Source: Klebsormidium nitens (Eukaryota > Streptophyta > Klebsormidiophyceae > Klebsormidiales > Klebsormidiaceae). From it: a stretch of DNA of 64,000 bases. Location: assembly GCA_000708835.1 (NCBI GenBank), contig DF236955.1, positions 372,001 to 436,000 of the forward strand, written 5' to 3'. Both the position numbers and the translations under genes were made by a program. The notes under the pieces are model-generated. The model made no database searches and was not told where the DNA came from. It saw nothing but the letters and a program-made list of their open reading frames with translations. Below, piece after piece: positions 12,243 through 23,763 of the stretch (its first letter is position 1; each line of letters begins with the position of its first letter).

Positions 12243-14069
12243 CTACGTTAATCCCAGTAGCTTGTACGCTGATTTGGCAGTATAGGTAATCGTTTCCGTT
12301 CCAATTGTAGCTTGCAGTACTTTGATAGTGATGGTGCTGGTCATTGTGAGGAGGGTGCGAAGGCCGAACCGCCCGTAGGCAATCAGGTTCAGGACGGGGA
12401 TGTTGACGAGGATGGGATCGAGGGTGTGGCAGTCTTGTTGAAAGGCAATGCGCTTTCGCCGAGTTCCGCCTGCAGCTGTGCCATTGCGCTACAAGGAAAA
12501 GGAATTAGCGGAGACACCTTAATCTCTGGGTTCTTGCGGGCAGAATAAACCTGACACGAGCTTTCAGTCGAAAAGCAGATATCACCAGAAATCGAATGAG
12601 AGTTGTGCTGTGGTCAAGGCACCTAATCCAATGCTCTGGCTTGCTTCGGTTTTCTAAGGAACACCTCTATCAAATTTGTAGTTTTAGCTACTGAGATTGT
12701 CGACTGACTTGTTCTCATATCGTAATTCGAAATCAACGCATGGAGCCTCCGCTTCAAGAACACCGTATAACGTAGGAAGTTCAGCTTCCTCCAACTCAGG
12801 AGACCTACTACCTTCACGAAATCAGAGGCTCAGAACGAGACTGACAGCTTTCAACGAGCCCACTTGTGTGCACTGCCAGCTGGCAGGCGTCCACATAAGG
12901 AGTCTTCGTCAGAAGCCTGCAATTTCGACCACAAACTTGCTACGGATGGCAAGGAAAGCCCGCAGACTAGACGAACTTACGTGCTCCCGCCCTGTGCTGC
13001 TGGGTGCATCCTCCAGCTTGAAGAAGACCATCATGGGCATTCCTTTCTCCTCAAAGGGGTTCCACCACTTGCGGACGTACTGTGTCATGCGCACCATTAT
13101 GTACTCCTCGTCCTCTTTGTACGCCACTTGGTGGATTGTGGCGCGGAGGCTGTGGTTGGACATTACCCAGATCTGAGGCGAAGACATGGTTCAATCTGAG
13201 TCGGTGCGTCAAGCTGGTGTGAGATTCATCTCGCAGGAAGAAAACCAGTTGTGGAAAAAGGATTGATAGCAGTCTGCATACGACGAACGATGGACAAGCA
13301 ACCAGCGCAGCACTTCATGTTAACTTTGGTGGTCTCCAGCGTTTTAGAGACCGTTGAGAATCTAACCTAGCACTGACGGCACTGAGAAAGCTGTCAATGG
13401 TGACCAGGAGAAGATGTGCACTCATGGGCAGCTTCTGTCACACCTTGGTCATCTATGGACCTCAGAAAATCCAGAAACGAAGTCAGAAAATTTGTTTCAG
13501 GTAAAGTGGCTTGAACGTTGAACAGTTTCTGGGATAACTGCCTACAAGCTGCGACCTGTGACAATCAAGGCAACAGTAACCTTGTTTGGACCACCCAAGG
13601 AAGCTTACGGAACATAGCATAACATTCTTTGGAAGCAGAGGCCTTCCAAAGAAAAAGAACAAGATAGTCTGTGGAAACCTTTCCAGAGTCTGACCTAAAA
13701 GGGATCTAAAGGTTGACTCGCAATCGCATAAGCTATCTTGACAGTATCTGCATTCATAAGCTCTTCAGAGCTTCAGCTGAGCAAAAGTTGTGCTACCGTT
13801 CAATGGAAAAAGAAGAGAAATGCTATGCATGCAGACTGTAAGAGGAATCACGCGTGACCTGGCAAACATACCTGGTATGCTGCTAGAATCTCTTCACGAT
13901 TTTTGCAAAAGACGACCATATGATCCAAGATAGCGGACTCTGAAAAGTATTTAGAAACTGTCTCTTCCTGCCGCTTCAGGTCCTCATTCTGCACAATGGC
14001 CTGGATGATGCCCGGTATCTCCTTGGCCGGGTCCTCCATGGTGGTATTTTCTTCTTCTGTAGCTTCCAC
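12243..14069 (-). CDS. Small NTF2/SnoaL-like domain protein
   Basis: Three minus-strand exons, 14069-13872, 13172-12981 and 12488-12243, join in phase 0 to give 211 residues. Exon 1 has the pattern of an NTF2-like N-terminal helix pair and first strand: IIQAIVQ...ETVSKYFSESAILDHMVVF...REEILAAYQ. Exon 2 continues with strands (ATIHQVAYKEDEEYIMVRMTQYVRKWWNPF, PMMVFFKLED). Exon 3 starts RNGTAAGG, has a hydrophobic stretch (LDPILVNIPVLNLIAYGRFGL) and ends at TAG. Similar proteins in plants and fungi are uncharacterised, so no reaction is proposed. A possible weak donor AAA|GTACTG inside exon 3 leaves the extreme C-terminus uncertain. A telo-box lies about 75 bases upstream of the start. The fold assignment rests on pattern only. 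Confidence 0.7.
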
Positions 14070-14840
14070 CTAACAGCTGACAAATAACCCCTCAAATCAC
14101 GCGAGGAGCACCCGCTTTGCTTGACTCCCCGATGTCAGAGTGCTTTTAGGGTTTCTATCTGTTGCAAGATGTTGAATTGTGTCGCCCCTGCTTGCAAAGG
14201 ACAAACTTCAAAAGGTGCTTCCAGGTTCTTCTGACTTGAACATGGGCCGCTTGCAGTGTGCAGTCTTGCCTAACGGGTTTGAAGCTTTGAGCCTAGAGGG
14301 AGCCCCCAAGCGCACCCCCGAGGACTTCAGTGGTCAGCACGTGGCTGCTTCCTATTGATTGTTTTAGATCGTCAGATCTTATCGTGAGGAGATCTATCCG
14401 TCGATGATAACATTTGCAGATTCACCGACCGAACGCCACAGAGAGCCGTGCGCGGTCATGAAATGCGCTTCTCGAGATAATGGGGGGATGATGGTTAAAG
14501 CATGGTGGCTGCCTGCAACAGGAACGCGTATCCTGTTTGCGATTGCAGCCAGAGGCCGCGAGGATCTGCATGCATCGAGATCTGGCCCGGCTCTGCATGC
14601 AAACAGACCACCGAGGGAAACCATTCAGCTAGCATAGGCATTGCGGGGAAGAACACACAGCAACCAATCGTTTTGCTTCGACTCAGCTGTGAACAGCTCG
14701 GTTGTCTCGTTTGTCGTCTGCTCTAGCTGCACAATCTTATGTTTGGAAGCCGCCTCTCGAAGTTGCTTGGGCCTGCAATTTGTTCCTCTAGTCAACCACC
14801 CCAGCTCCGGTCGGTGTTGCAACAATCAATCTTCAGGACA
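14070..14840. promoter_or_regulatory. Divergent intergenic region, NTF2-like / VOC protein
   Basis: About 770 bases between two genes that start in opposite directions. It includes the telo-box at 14144-14154. No TATA box was placed with confidence. Confidence 0.45.
14144..14154. promoter_or_regulatory. Telo-box (TAGGGTTT)
   Basis: TTTTAGGGTTT lies 75-85 bases upstream of the minus-strand start at 14069. In plants this short telomere-like motif is common near starts of genes for translation and growth. It is a sequence match only. Confidence 0.5.
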
Positions 14841-16612
14841 ATGGCGTCTTCACCAGCTCTTGCCTACATCATTGTCTACGTGGAAGATGTTGAGAAGTCC
14901 ATTGCCTTCTACGAGAAGGCCTTTGGGCTGAAGACCAGGATGGCCACTGGGGAGAAGAGGACTGCCTGGGCTGAGATGGAGACTGGCTCCACAACACTGG
15001 CTTTCACCCCAAAAGCGCAGGTAAATAAGAGCAGGCCTCCTTGATGCCATGGACTGACAGCATTGCGGATGCTTTGTTGCACCAAGCAACTTTTTTGACT
15101 CCCTATTCTCAAGCAGTCGCCAGACTGTGCGTCAAAGGAAGTTTCAATTGTGTGAAAGTGGCTGGGTGGAGACTTGGGCATGTGGGCATGATCACGATGT
15201 TTGCATCTTTCTCATATGAATGTTCACTACGTTAAAAAGATACACAGATCTGTTCAGGCAATCCTTCGCCTAGAGTTTGAGCTACACAGGTCTGGTGGTG
15301 GAGCAAGCTCAGCTTCCAACACCTAGTACTGAGGTTTTTGGTTGTCAGACTCTGCTCAACATATTTCTGGCAATCTGAAGTATTGCCAGTACTCAGCTGC
15401 CTGGATGTTTGGTACCTGCTGGGCAACCCAGACGAACTTATCAGTGATGATGAGCAGCTACAGCTCAGTCAATTCTATGTAGTGGTTTGGTCATCCAAGA
15501 CAACACCTTGTTGCGAAAGGATGACAAAGACATTCCTAGCGGGCAACCACTTGTCCAAAAGAAGCATCTCGGAAGAGAGGGTTTGATTTAGGCCCACCAT
15601 TAGTAGCTCAACCTTTTCTAGGTGGTCGAAGCCATTCTCTGAAGGGGACAACCAAACAGCCTGAACATAGTGGCTTTTCTTTTCTTGCGAAGCTGAGAGT
15701 TGAAACGAAATTCCACTTTGCCTTGTTTGTGCGCTTGTGTCCAGAGTAGCTGTGAGCCAAGTTCTTCCAAATAGATCTTGATGGTAACAGCCCGTTGGGT
15801 AGTTACGCTGCCTGCGCAAGACCCTGGATTACGTGGATACAATGAAAGGGTTTGTGAGCCATACCTGTTGAGTGTGGCGTCTTGGTTGTACTGCTGATCT
15901 TACTGCTGCAACCATCTTCCTGCAGCGGGAGACTGCTCTTTCCGGCGGTGTCAAATCACACGACGACAGTGAGGCTGCCCCCAACGTGTTGGTCAGCTTC
16001 ACGTACGATGACGTGAACAGTGCGTACAAGCACGCCATCGACTCTGGCGCAAAGCCGTGCGCAGAGCCCGAGCCCAAACCGTGGGGCATGACTGCCGGGT
16101 GAGCCCATTGAAGAGACACGCCCTTCGTTCTGGGATTTACATCGTCCGTTCAATTGTCGCCATTTGCCCTTCGAATCAAGGCAACGCCATCTCGTTTGCA
16201 AAATTGAAAACCAACTTCAACGAAGCCAACTTCGTAGGAGCTCAGTCAGTGTTGGACGCGCTCCCCGTTTCTCAGAAGAGCTAAGGTTTGAGAGGACGCA
16301 GATGGGTAACAAGCAGACAAGCTCATCGAGCAGGTTCCATTGAAACTTAATTCACTGTCAACCCGTTGTGCTCGTCCGTCCTGTTCAGTCTCGATACTCG
16401 TACGGTTTCGATACTTCGTGTGAGACCGAGATCTCTGCGGATCCTGTCTCTGTATGCACATATCCGTGTGCTTCATCTTGGTATTGATTGATCATCAGCA
16501 CAGCCTTCTTTGCGACTTCCGCTGAAGTGTAACTTCGTATCATTGCAGGTACGTCAAGGACATTGACGGGATCCTCGTACAGATTGGTAGCCGCGTGAAG
16601 AAGCAGCAGTAA
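14841..16612 (+). CDS. Glyoxalase/bleomycin-resistance fold (VOC) protein
   Basis: Three exons, 14841-15020, 15926-16098 and 16549-16612, join in phase to 138 residues. The N-terminus (LAYIIVYVEDVEKSIAFYEKAFGLKT, shortened here to the VEDVEKSIAFYEKAFGL core) is the first beta-alpha-beta-beta-beta module of the vicinal oxygen chelate superfamily. Exon 2 gives the second module (VLVSFTYDDVNSAYKHAIDSGAKP, core DVNSAYKHAIDSGA). Exon 3 ends it with YVKDIDGILVQIGSRV. In metal-dependent glyoxalases the last strand normally carries a Glu ligand, but here it reads LVQIG. The N-terminal ligand position is also not an obvious His, so classic glyoxalase I activity should not be assumed. The length matches a single-domain family member. 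No targeting peptide is evident. It is divergent from the NTF2-like gene. Confidence 0.88.
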
Positions 16613-17963
16613 GCAACCGACTGCGTTGTTGGCGCTTAGAGAGAGTTACGAAGTTCCGAGCGTTAGCGATTTGTAACATAAATGAGTAGTGTGTACCAAA
16701 TATTTGATCACGTCCTATTTTTGCCTTGGTTTGATAGCTCTGAGAGTCGATATTGAACCTCGGAACCCTCGTTATGTGGAGGACATATAGAGATCATGGA
16801 AGCTGGCCCACGAGTTTCGCACATACGGAATATCCTTTCGGGCAAACGTCAGTGACTCAAATGGATTAAACCTTCCATGTATACTTTGGGAAAAATTGCA
16901 CAGTATTTGCGACCCCGCTTCAGCATTCTGGTGCGCAACTGTAATGTCTTTGCTTAGTACGGTTCAAAGCTGTTATGTGTCAAAGTTCAAGCCGTTTGGA
17001 GCGATCCCTTTATGTACTGACTGCATGCTTAAATATGGCACGCGCTCGACGTCTGCATTGGCGTAACATCTCGGGCCCATATTAAAACGACGGAAGAACA
17101 TGTGAGAGCTCAAGTAGCCGGTGTGCTTGCTATGTGCTATACAGATTTGTCTCCTGTTATTCATTCCTTTCCATTAATGTTCTTGTGTGAAGTATGTCAC
17201 GAGATCCTCGCTGAATTTGAGCGATCTTCGAATCATCTTCGAGGCCATGAGTGACCAACGAAATAGGAAAAGGAGGTATGCCAATCAACGTGCACCAGCC
17301 GAGAATTTCCTTGATCTACAACCTTCCTGCCAAGGTTCGAAAGTCAGGGGCAATGAGAGCAAACAGATTAATTGCAAACATGGCCAGCTTATCTGGTGCC
17401 CGCCACTGCCGCCACACATGATTGGCGGTCGCCACATGCAGATCACATCGACTTGAAAGTGCCCCGGCGGCCCTGCCCGGAACACTGCTGATAAGCTGGC
17501 GCGTACTGACGTCACCTTGCATGCATGGTGCATGCTTGGTTTTCACACTCTAACCTTTCCTGAGCCGCGGTCCGGTTTGATTTTTCTGCATGCAGGTTCT
17601 CGGGATTACTACTGACAATCAGGGAAGAAGACGGAGGGGGCAGATTGCATGCACTCATGCAGGTCTGACTCTGGGCCCCTCATGCATGCATGATTGACTT
17701 GAATTCAGAGACAGTTCGCGAAGAAGCTGAAGCGAGGAAAGGCCGGCTCTTGCTTCGTAGGACAAACATCCCAGCTCGACTCCCTGGAAGCCAAGCACAG
17801 AGACTCTCTCCATACTTGGCGATCCTGTTTGTTCGATTGGGGCGGAGGAATTGTTGGATGCAATTAGGGCGAGCTTGGAGATTGCGCAATCTGAAAGTAG
17901 CTTTCAAGCTTTCCTCAGGAGAAGTTCCTTCTACTTGTAAAGGCTTCCTTAAGCAGGTTCAGA
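16613..17963. other. Intergenic region with clustered CATGCA (RY-like) motifs
   Basis: No gene is supported. Between 17515 and 17690 the hexamer CATGCA or its complement TGCATG recurs many times, including TGCATGCA-type palindromes. It lies upstream of the TspO-like gene starting at 17964. In land plants RY elements bind B3 factors; whether they act here is unknown. Confidence 0.45.
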
Positions 17964-20771
17964 ATGGCGGCCGCTTCTGTACGGGCCAGCGCCCCAGCCT
18001 TCAGCGGCATGGCCCAAGTCCCGGTGGGCGCCCAACAGCCCAGCTTTTCAGAGCGCCCGGCATGCTACAGCTCTGAGCTCCCAGCCAGCTCACTTCGAGG
18101 TTTCGGGTCAGCCCATGGAGCGCCATGCCCTGAGCTTGGGTGCAGTTCGGGGCCTTCTGTGGCACGTGGGCGGTACAGCGCTGGACTTCCTGGCAGCTTA
18201 AATCAAAATGCCCTCCGCTCTAGTATTTCACTGCAGAGAAGAGCGGCTTCTAGTTTTAGAACTGGGTCTGGGCACTTTGGTAGGGCGCGGGCAGAGCAGG
18301 GCCAGAAGGAGCGGGAGGAGACAGAGCCGCGGCCGGTCAGGAATGTGCTGAAAGAGATGAGGGAAGCGAGAGACGTGCAGGACGCCGCAAAAAGGGGGGC
18401 GGCGGCAGCAACAAACGAGGCGAAGAGGGACCTGGACTGGTACAGGAGCCTCAAGAAACCGTGGTTCGCGCCGCCAGTGAGCTGCCCGGTGCATGCTTGC
18501 TCCAATTGTACGGAGGCCCGAAGGCTGGGTCGAAGAGTGATGAAGAAGCAGGAAGCTGTTCTGTGTATTGATGTCTGGTTTCTGAGCTGCAATCTGTCAC
18601 CCAGTAGAGATTTGGTGTCATGAAGCACATGACGAACCTGCTTGTGCTCTACCCTCTACCCTGATTCCAGCCCAGGTCTGCTTTTGTGGCGAACAATCGG
18701 TATTTCTGAGTCTGTCATCAAAGCACTCGGCTGTGATCGTTCTTTTGATGTTACACAGCTTGGTAAGCAAAATGCCTCATCTCTGGAATTCTAGCAAGCT
18801 TCTCCACGAAGTCAGAGGACCGGTTCTGCCCAATGGCTCGTGCTGCTTCTCGGCCTGACGTCCTCTTCTCGTTCGGAATTTTGACGGTGGGTGCCGAAGC
18901 TCCTGAGCAGGAATTTCGAAGGAGCAGAATCAGGTTCCTTTGCCGGTCGTTTCTTTTTCAGCGGCTGCATCCCTCCTGTTCCTTGCGTTTGCTCCATTTG
19001 TTTTTCGACAGCTTTTCATGTTGCGCAGGAACCGGTCTATGGGATCGCTTGGACGGGCCTCTATGCGCTGATGGCCGCGGCCACCTATATTGTCATCACA
19101 GAGGGAGGAGGTGAGGGGGAATGTTTGAAAGTTGTCACACTTTCGACGTACACGTGAAGCTAAAGCGCTGCAGGGGCAGCTTGCCTTCCAATTGGTTGGT
19201 ATTGTCTCTCTGTCGCGTCCCTTTCCGTCCGCCTCTGATCATCCTATTTATTCAAGGGAGATTGTCAGGATCGAAGTCAGTATCGAGTCGAAGTCAGTAT
19301 CGAAGTCAGCATCGCGCGCTTTGTCTTCCTTCGTTGCCACCCGCAACATGTACTCTTTGCGTCTGAGTTGGTGAGAATGTACGCTGAGTGCTGGCAGCCT
19401 TTCGCTCACCATTTAGGGTACGCATTTGCAGGGGTTCAGAAGCAGGCGCTCCCGCTGGCCGTCTTCGCGGCCCAGCTGTACTTCAACTTCAAGTGGCCGC
19501 AGCTCTTCTTCATCGAGAAGAAAATAGTGAGTCGTTTCGTCGAAATAGCGAAGTAGAGCTAAGCATTTGTTCCAAGCAAGTCGGATCAAGACATGGTAAA
19601 CTGGATCTTGGAAGACTGAACGACTTTTACGGTGGTGAAAGCTCAAGGACTGTTTTACGAGCGAGGAGTCTAGATAGCCACGGATGAAAGAGTGTCTGAC
19701 GCAATCTATTTATTAGGGCGCGGTACCGCAAATCGTTACTAATGATGACGACGATGATTGTGCCCACCAAATTTTGCACTGCACTCTTTTCGGAGATGTG
19801 TGCTGCAGCTTCGATGAACGACAGTCACAGTTTTGGCCGCACGGCTTTCCCAGGCCCAGAACATAGCAGTCTGTTTCTGTATGAACCTTCTTTTTGATGA
19901 AATTTCTGATAGCTTGACTTTCTGATAGCTTAGATCTCTGAAACCGGAGTTGCACTGCTCCAACTCGGACGGTTTACAGAAACGCGCCGGGACTGGCGCA
20001 AGAATGCAGCCGGGCAATATTCGCGAAAGGGTCCAGCAGGAGTTCTAGACACGGTCATAGACTTATTAGCTTACTCGCTCCCTTCCGTTGGTGCAGGGAA
20101 AGGCGCAGATCGACAACCTGTTTCTGTTGGCCTCGCTCGTCCTGACCTACCAGCTGTACCACTCCGTCAGTCCCACCGCCGGCAGTCTCATCCTTCCCTC
20201 CGTCATCTGGTACGTACCACCAAAGGATTCTGCTTGCATGTTTGAGGAAGCGCTTTTAAACGGCGGATTCTCGGCCGCCGGGCGCCCGGCGTCGAAGGAG
20301 GACGCTCGTCTCTGTACTTGTATCGTCGCTTGGTGGCCGGGCAATTTCGAAGATTGTCAAGAACGGTTCTTTTGTGCGAGTTACTGAGGCATGATGAGAG
20401 CCTTAGCTTCGTATGGCTCCCTAGGGATTGTCGGCTTTCACCATCAGGCTTGGTAGGCACGTCCTCGTCTATAGAACAGACGGTCGTGTTGGAAGCGTTG
20501 CGGCCGATCAGCTTCAAGTCCGTTCCAGTAGTAGACACGCTGCGTCTATGCTCGTTGGGCTGGTCGCCCGCACGTCGAAGCGTCGCCTGTTGTGCGCTTT
20601 CGAAAGCACGTTGTTGATCCCTAATCTCCCTCCTTTCGGTTTCCCGTTCTCCCGATTCTTCTCTACATTCAGAGTTCGTGACTATGTTGACTCCGCGTCA
20701 TATTATCGTACAGGGTGGCCTTTGCAAACGTCCTGAATTACGTCATCCTGATGCAAAACCAGGACGACTGA
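17964..20771 (+). CDS. TspO/MBR-family membrane protein with long N-terminal extension
   Basis: Five exons, 17964-18476, 19029-19110, 19432-19526, 20097-20209 and 20714-20771, join in phase to 286 residues. The family signature starts near residue 155 (WYRSLKKPWFAPP). Then come hydrophobic segments PVYGIAWTGLYALMAAATY, QALPLAVFAAQLYFNFKWPQ, LFLLASLVLTYQLYH and the last helix ending VAFANVLNYVILMQNQDD. TspO proteins bind porphyrins and sterols in organelle or ER membranes. Canonical members have five helices, the first just before the WY-x2-L-x-KP motif. Here that place is taken by about 150 Ala/Ser/Arg-rich residues (SVRASAPAFSG at the start), resembling a plastid or mitochondrial transit peptide plus a charged linker. 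The first helix therefore appears missing. Membership is firm; localisation is inferred. Confidence 0.88.
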
Positions 20772-23763
20772 GCTTGGAACACTGAGATTGTAGATGAGGG
20801 TCATCGATAACCAAGTATCTGGCCGTTCAAACCCGCTCGTTCCCGCATTGTACATTGAAGGGCGATGCGGCAGTGCAAGCGAGCGAGTGTACAGGGTAAT
20901 CAGTTTTGGTAGGCTATAAGTCAAATGGTTGTCATGTTACAAGTATCTGAATAGCAGACAGCTAAGCTCTGGAAACAGGAGCAACACGGTCAGACAAGCA
21001 GGCTTACGAGCAGTCAGCGAGAATCTAAACGGTTCTTCTTTGATTGAGTGATTCGTTCACCAATGTCATCGTATCAGGTGTTTCTAAACGTCCGGTCACG
21101 TGTAGCTGCTTGAAGGACGAGTCCGGATTGGTCTTTGTCATTGCCTTGAAGTTTTATTGGACGACTTCAGTGCATTGGGTAGGCTACATTGGTTTTGGGG
21201 CAGTCACGAATGCAAGATTGCACGTTGAACTGTCCGAGATCTCACAACGGCGTTGTCGAGTGCATCGTTTGAGCAACTTCGTTCCCGGACGTTTCCAGTC
21301 CTTGACTGTTATGCCATATATACGCTGTCTGATAGAGGCGAAAAATTCCTAGATTCAGAACCAAGGAAGACTGGTTCTCATTGAGATGATTGGCTTGATG
21401 ACAACCATGTGGCCGACATCTTAACCACTTTCTTCCAACAGTGTGCAAGTCTCTAAGCCACTCCCGTCTTGGTCGTATCAGAACTCATGGGGCACTGGAT
21501 TCGGATCTTCGTTATGTTGCTACACTAGACGTCATCAATTCTCAAGAGTCGATGAAAATGTCCCGCATGGCCGTACAACTCGTCCTTCATATCATTGTGT
21601 TTTAACTGGGGAAACACATTTTCGTATCTAATCAGTCCACGTCGCGGGGTCGGATGATGCATGACGCGGGACAAGCTTTCATATCAATCGGCCGATTGAC
21701 ACTCGGAGTTCGAATCCTCTCAGTCTTACTACAAGGTACGCTAGCCCCTTCAGAGACCATCTGTGCTACGTTGGCACCGCCTACTCGAAGTCCATCATCT
21801 CCGCATCTTCTGCTGAATGTTTGCCTGCGCTGAGCACGTCCGGCCAACGTCTAATCTCTATCTGCTCATGTCTCTTGACGCGTGCTACTCTGTTTCAAGG
21901 CCGATCATGACAGCATTGTCATCGGTGTTCAGAGCTCACACTTAAAAGGTTCTCGGGATAGCAGGACAAGCTACTGACGGTAGGTCGAGAAATGGAAGTA
22001 CTGCATTCGATCGGGATGCCGTTAATTGTCCAACCGGTAGAGCACTGAGTAGCTGTGAACTTCTTAGAGTAAGCCCGGCGCGACCCCGCCGCATGACGGT
22101 GCCACTGCTTCACAAGGAAAAACCGTATCCTGAGTGGTAGTCCTATGTCGGCCGAGCTACCTCGGATTATCAGTCTCGTCTTGCAGCCAGTCGCATCCAA
22201 AGCAGACGTTCCCGCTCAGTCTTGTCATCCTACGATTTAATGAGTTTCGAAACAACCGCCTGAGATACTAGTCTGCTAGCTAATCTCCAAGACAACACAG
22301 GCACTCCCTCGGCGTCCAAGCTAGCATGGGTACACCAGTGGCCAAGCCTTCAAGTTCAAGCGTAGAGCACACCAGTGCTGAGGCGTAGGTGCACATCTCC
22401 TGTGCCATTGGGCTAGCTGAGATAGAGTGTCAAAGGTTGCCTTAGGTAGGATAGCTAGATAAATAGTATCTCAGTACCATTGTTCGAACTCGGTCGGATC
22501 GTGTGTTGACACTCTTCGGCCCCATGGCGCAAGCTACGGTCCTTATAATTGGCTTGCCCTTTCAAGGGGAACCCATAGGGTTCCATCACGAACGAAACAT
22601 CTGCTAGCAGGTGAACCATTTTTCAGACCGTAATTCCTAGACTGGCCGTTGGCTTAGCCAAAATTCGATTCGGAGGGTTTAGTGCCATCTGTCTTGGCCG
22701 GACATTGCTAATTGTCGTTCACGCATGGCGCGCCATGCATGACACTAATTTTCAATATCAGAAAGAAGCGCCTGACGCTCCGCACTTTGCGGGCCGAGGT
22801 CCGCAATTATCGGTACAGTCATGGCCCGTCGGTCTGTAACGACGTGCTTGGCTGGGATCGACCTGCTACGCCAGCTGGTATGTTTGGGTTACTTGTCGGG
22901 TTAAGCGTCGATATGTACGAGGTTAATCGGATGCGGGGTTAGGATTCGTAACCAGTTTATGAATGATGCCAGGGAATGTCACCGACAGTGTGTGCCGTCG
23001 CATGCATGCATGTGGCCTGCCGCCTGACCAACTGACGATGAAAATTGGATTGCGCGCTGCGCTTTCCTGCCCTTTCCCTTTGCCCCGCCGTGACGCTAAA
23101 TTCAAAGTCAACTCGTGCAAACGGCACCTGATCGACGGCAAGCCACAGTCCCCCGCAGGGGGACTGATCGGGTCACAGCTTGTTGAAGTATGAATGAATT
23201 GCAAACCCCGAAGCTTTTGCCAGTGCGCATCTGCGCAAGGACCAGCGCAGTCACCGTCTTTGCTGGCGTGCGGTTGATGGGACCTTCGGCCGAGAATCAC
23301 GCTCAGTCGTCGGATTGACTTCCAGAAAGTTCGCAAGGGCTATGGGTCACTTTTGCGACGTCCGATAAGATCACATGGTTCCACATGGTCATAGCCACAT
23401 GCCGGCCGGCAGGTGTGCATTGTGGATAAGCTCTAGCTAGCTCCACATTTGGAGTTTGGAATGCTGTCAATTCCAGCAGCAGGGTCGGAAACCCACTTCA
23501 ATGGTACCTACTCGTTCATAGAAGAAACATTGCAGGACGGTGTAGAGAGTCCGCTATGCTCTGCTTGTGACAAAACACAGCTCATGTTGACACCTGATGA
23601 ATGGTGGTAATTTCAGAAGATACAACAATCACTCTAGTGAGCTTTTTTAAACGCAGAATGCCGAATGTATTGGCTCTAGCATTGTGAAGTAGGTGCATAC
23701 TCCCGCACCCATGGGCGCACAGCCGGGCATTGAATACCCCCACCACCGGAACTGAAATGGACA
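20772..23763. other. Gene-poor 3-kb region
   Basis: I found no splice-consistent coding chain, RNA gene, repeat array or transposon hallmark. All open frames are short and without family features. A short GTTCGAATC match near 21709 does not sit in a tRNA cloverleaf. The right end must hold the promoter of the large gene starting at 23764. Confidence 0.45.

Noticed and set aside
15232-15842. Several minus-strand frames inside the glyoxalase-fold gene
   Set aside because: They fall in its first intron, share no features with known proteins and lack a consistent splice chain.
21690-21740. GTTCGAATC resembling a tRNA T-loop
   Set aside because: The flanking bases do not pair as a T-stem, and no acceptor, D or anticodon arm could be drawn on either strand.
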